From Rubrivivax sp. (lineage in GTDB: Bacteria; Pseudomonadota; Gammaproteobacteria; Burkholderiales; Burkholderiaceae), in NCBI GenBank assembly GCA_004211235.1, contig SEEY01000014.1:1-17887 (forward strand): a stretch of DNA of 17,887 nucleotides, given 5' to 3'. Position numbers and translations under genes: made by a program. The notes beneath the pieces are model-generated. The model was not told where the DNA came from. It worked only from the letters and a program-made list of their open reading frames with translations, and searched no databases. Numbering within the stretch: the stretch's first letter is position 1; each line of letters starts with the position of its first letter. Below are positions 16,976 through 17,887 of this stretch, one piece after another.

Positions 16976-16986
16976 AGTGACGTCAA
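16958..16986 (-). promoter_or_regulatory. Predicted sigma-70 promoter of hutUH
   Basis: On the minus strand, TTGACG (-35, complement of 16981-16986), a 17-nt spacer and TAGAGT (-10, complement of 16958-16963) predict a start near 16951, about 18 nt before hutU. The spacer is filled by the HutC-like operator, so bound repressor would exclude RNA polymerase. Confidence 0.65.
16964..16977. promoter_or_regulatory. HutC-type operator
   Basis: GTTGTCTATACAAG is an imperfect palindrome with TTGT and ACAA arms, the pattern I recall for HutC/GntR sites in hut promoters. It sits in the spacer of the hutUH promoter and covers the -10 of hutC. A wider inverted repeat, CTAGTTG (16961-16967) with CAACTAG (16984-16990), and a TGACGTCA palindrome (16978-16985) surround it and might extend the recognised region. 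Confidence 0.65.
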
Positions 16987-16999
16987 CTAGGATGGTGGC

Positions 17000-17731
17000 A
17001 TGTCCCGAGCCGCCCGAACTTCCGCTCCAGGCCCCGAGCCGCAGTACCTCAAGGTCAAGAATCATCTGCGCGAAGGCATCGCCAGCGGCCACTGGGTGGC
17101 TGGCGACCTGCTGCCCAGCGAGGGCGCGCTGGTGGGGCAGTTCGAAGTCAGCCGCATGACCGTGAACCGCGCGCTGCGTGAGCTGGTGCAGGAGGGCTTG
17201 ATCGAGCGCGTGCAGGGTGTCGGCAGCTTCGTGGCCCAGCTGCACCGCATCTCGTCGACGCTGAACGTGCGCGACCTGCACGAGGAGATCCTCGAGCGCG
17301 GCGGCACGCACGAGGCGCGTGTGCATGCGCTGCTGCGCGGCAAGGCCTCGCCGCAGCAGGCGGCGGAGCTCGGGCTCAAGCGCGGCGCGCCGGTCTTCCT
17401 CAGCCTGATCGTGCACCTGGAGAACGGACAGGCCATCCAGTGCGAGGAGCGCGCCGTCAACCCGGCCTGTGCGCCCGACTATCTGGCACAGGATTTCACG
17501 CACATCACGCCGACGCATTACCTGCTGGAGGTGGCGCCACTGTCGGAGGCGCGCTACATGATCGAGGCGGCGCTGCCCGGCGAGGTCGAGGCCCGGCTGC
17601 TGGGCATCAGCCGCCGCGACCCCTGCCTGGTGGTGAAGCGCATCACCTACAGCCGGGGTGTGGCGGTCACCAGCGTCAAGCTGACCCACCCGGGCGGACG
17701 TTACCAATTGCAAGGGAGCTTCTCGGCTTGA
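17000..17731 (+). CDS. hutC: Histidine utilisation repressor, GntR/HutC family
   Basis: The protein has 243 residues. The N-terminal GntR winged helix-turn-helix spans about 14-80 (LPSEGALVGQFEVSRMTVNRAL as the helix-turn-helix, then GVGSFVA in the wing). The C-terminal UTRA effector domain (about 95-236) ends with KLTHPGGRYQLQGSF, typical of HutC. HutC represses hut genes and is released by urocanate. The ATG at 17000 follows AGGA by 7 nt. The gene is divergent from hutU, and the shared operator allows control of both directions. hutD follows 75 bp downstream in the same direction. The identity is firm from domain order and location. Confidence 0.95.
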   Translation: MSRAARTSAPGPEPQYLKVKNHLREGIASGHWVAGDLLPSEGALVGQFEVSRMTVNRALRELVQEGLIERVQGVGSFVAQLHRISSTLNVRDLHEEILERGGTHEARVHALLRGKASPQQAAELGLKRGAPVFLSLIVHLENGQAIQCEERAVNPACAPDYLAQDFTHITPTHYLLEVAPLSEARYMIEAALPGEVEARLLGISRRDPCLVVKRITYSRGVAVTSVKLTHPGGRYQLQGSFSA

Positions 17732-17782
17732 GTTTCAGCGTCCGGAGCTGCGGAGAATGCGGTTCCCCAGAGACGGCGAAAT

Positions 17783-17796
17783 TCGCATCGGTGCGA
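17783..17796 (+). promoter_or_regulatory. Small hairpin touching the hutD ribosome-binding site
   Basis: TCGCA (17783-17787) and TGCGA (17792-17796) form a 5-bp stem with a 4-nt loop. The right arm overlaps the first two bases of GAGGG (17795-17799), the Shine-Dalgarno of hutD. It is short, and any regulatory effect is speculative. Confidence 0.2.
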
Positions 17797-17806
17797 GGGT
17801 AAAACA

Positions 17807-17887
17807 ATGAGTTGGAGCAAGGTCAGCGCGGCTGACGTGCAGCCGCAGGCCTGGAAGAACAAGGGTGGCACGACGCGCGAGCTGCTG
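17807..17887 (+). CDS. hutD: HutD family protein (3' end beyond window)
   Basis: Only 27 codons are in the window. They begin MSWSKVSAADVQPQAWKNKG and continue GTTRELL; the W-x-N-x-G-G-x-T-R-E block is the N-terminal signature of HutD cupin-like proteins, whose role is thought to be setting an upper limit on hut expression by binding an intermediate. The ATG at 17807 has GAGGG 7 nt upstream. The 75-bp gap after hutC and the same direction suggest a hutC-hutD operon; hutI, hutG or hutF would be expected further right. Confidence 0.85.
   Translation, partial: MSWSKVSAADVQPQAWKNKGGTTRELL

Noticed and set aside
16965..16993. TTGTCT and TAGGAT as an alternative hutC promoter
   Set aside because: It would start transcription at the ATG and leave AGGA outside the mRNA; the TTGAGC/TATACA pair gives a leader containing the Shine-Dalgarno.

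Overview
The window is high-GC, densely packed DNA. Its gene content fits a betaproteobacterium of the order Burkholderiales (Roseateles/Rubrivivax-like). This placement is inferred from composition, the Hut genes, the NudB type and the style of the intergenic repeat; no rRNA or other phylogenetic marker is present to confirm it. There are fifteen full or partial protein genes plus one candidate very small ORF. I see no tRNA, rRNA, CRISPR array, transposase or phage gene.

Left part (1-8525). The window opens inside a large zinc metalloprotease gene that ends at a good rho-independent terminator. It is followed by a carbohydrate-flavoured locus. A DUF707 gene (minus) diverges from an MFS transporter gene (plus). 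The transporter converges on a tightly overlapping minus-strand operon: second DUF707 gene, long-chain mannitol-dehydrogenase-type oxidoreductase, HAD phosphatase. The two DUF707 paralogues bracket the transporter, dehydrogenase and phosphatase. The function of this set is not known to me, and it is the best candidate for an undescribed system. A PaaI-type hotdog thioesterase gene diverges from the operon.

Middle part (8526-12500). About 500 bp without genes holds a roughly 300 bp element with 27-bp imperfect terminal inverted repeats and nested internal inverted repeats, which looks like a MITE or dispersed intergenic repeat. A plus-strand run follows: a CsgG-like lipoprotein, nudB (folate pathway Nudix hydrolase), a possible 24-codon coupling ORF, a YbhP-like endonuclease/exonuclease/phosphatase protein, and a ClsB-type cardiolipin synthase. 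The last two mirror the enterobacterial ybhP-clsB pair.

Right part (12494-17887). A secreted esterase gene on the minus strand converges on clsB with overlapping stop regions. The histidine utilisation locus follows: hutU-hutH (minus, ATGA-coupled) diverge from hutC-hutD (plus; hutD is cut by the window edge). The 66-bp hutU/hutC gap holds face-to-face promoters whose elements share one HutC-like operator. This suggests that HutC represses both the catabolic operon and its own transcription until urocanate appears.
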